Of a stretch of 64,000 nt of DNA, positions 63,435 through 64,000 are shown piece by piece. The notes below the pieces were generated by a model. The model saw only the letters and a list, made by a program, of their open reading frames with translations, had not been told where the DNA came from and did not search any database. The DNA is from Sequoia sempervirens (Eukaryota > Streptophyta > Pinopsida > Cupressales > Cupressaceae): positions 16,002,322-16,066,321 of the forward strand of contig VDFB02000001.1 of NCBI GenBank assembly GCA_007258455.2, written 5' to 3'. The first letter of the stretch is position 1; each line of letters begins with the position of its first letter. The position numbers were made by a program, and so were the translations under genes.

Positions 63435-64000
63435 ATTGATGCTTGTACTCACTTTCAACATTTTAAAGGATCAATGATGATAAAAAGCATGAAAAATTGG
63501 CTATTACAAATGACAACATCTGCATATTAGATTTGCATGATTAAGTTAGAATGCATCCATGTTATCTTGCATTTGTATCTATGGAATTTCCAAAGCTGCA
63601 ACAATTTCACAATGCGGTTATCTCTCTTATCAATGGATTGAGTACACTTGACATTACCAAAAACACATCATTCTCATATAGAAAACACATTAGTTGCATC
63701 ATCATTTACATGCATTAGAAAGCATTCTCATATCATTCACCCATCTATGCATTACATCATGATATTTGTATCAAAAACCACAAAAAGATATTCATCACTT
63801 CTCATTTACACAATCAAAATCATTTCATGTAGTTGCATTATTAAAGTGGTCCACTAAGCTTAAATGGGTGAGTCTCTTCAAATTTTCAAGAGAGTTGGGA
63901 AATATGTTAGGTTTTGTGAAGCTTAACTTAACAAATAATCAATTGAAATCAACCTTCCCATAGTTGTTGGAAGTTGGATAGATTCACTCATTTAAGCTTA
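63435..64000. other. Tat 3' spacer, copy 2, right part
   Basis: Resumes collinearity with 13163-13725 (ATTGATGCTTGTACTCACTTT; CATCATTTACATGCATTAGA; CTCATTTAAGCTTA). The antisense PMD gene and LTR of copy 2 would lie beyond the window. Confidence 0.8.

Overview
This window looks like an intergenic block from a large, AT-rich seed-plant nuclear genome, and I found no intact host gene. A gymnosperm is plausible: the repeats are old and heavily mutated, long stretches are degenerate TTTAGGG-like, a Tat-lineage Ty3 element and a plant mobile domain are present, and there is a Cassandra-like 5S-derived fragment. The species cannot be named from sequence alone. Two 100-N assembly gaps lie at 31302-31401 and 49822-49921.

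Layout. 1-3310 is a repeat with a long inverted-repeat head. It is interrupted at 3316-8474 by a 5.2-kb solo-LTR-like element with a 5-bp target duplication, and resumes at 8475-9978. Next comes a broken Tat-type Ty3 pol remnant (9979-12406), a 3' spacer with ATCATC-rich sequence, an antisense plant mobile domain (PMD) pseudogene (14670-16569, minus), short tandem repeats and an LTR-like promoter region. After a diverged third repeat copy (20140-21230) and a telomere-like degenerate tract (21605-22490), the whole composite repeats: 22590-26418, then pol copy 2 from 26419.

Pol copy 2 and its spacer have been split by two very large insertions of the same family: element 1 (27285-46171, 18.9 kb) and element 2 (48641-63434, 14.8 kb). 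Both begin GGGTARGT and end with the inverted counterpart, both are flanked by 4-bp duplications, and both have an uninterrupted paralogous empty site in copy 1 (10842 and 13163). Each carries a decayed DDE-like transposase gene on the plus strand (35165-38298; 50341-52177) and, convergent to it near the right end, a second multi-exon gene on the minus strand (45925-43736; 62828-60765). The two minus-strand products are recognisably homologous. I do not recognise this second protein; the pair defines a two-gene family of giant TIR transposons and is the main find.

Element 1 has itself taken up a deleted Ty3 element (gag fused to integrase, tRNA-Met primer site at 30151), a palindromic ~320-bp satellite array with a 1.6-kb solo LTR inside it, and a (TA)n tract. 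Element 2 contains a 5S-derived fragment, a duplicated transposase exon, a ~1-kb tandem duplication, and a second copy of the large solo LTR (55698-60025, reversed) holding a strikingly GC-rich row of small hairpins. All coding regions contain stops or lost domains, so none looks capable of autonomous movement as assembled.
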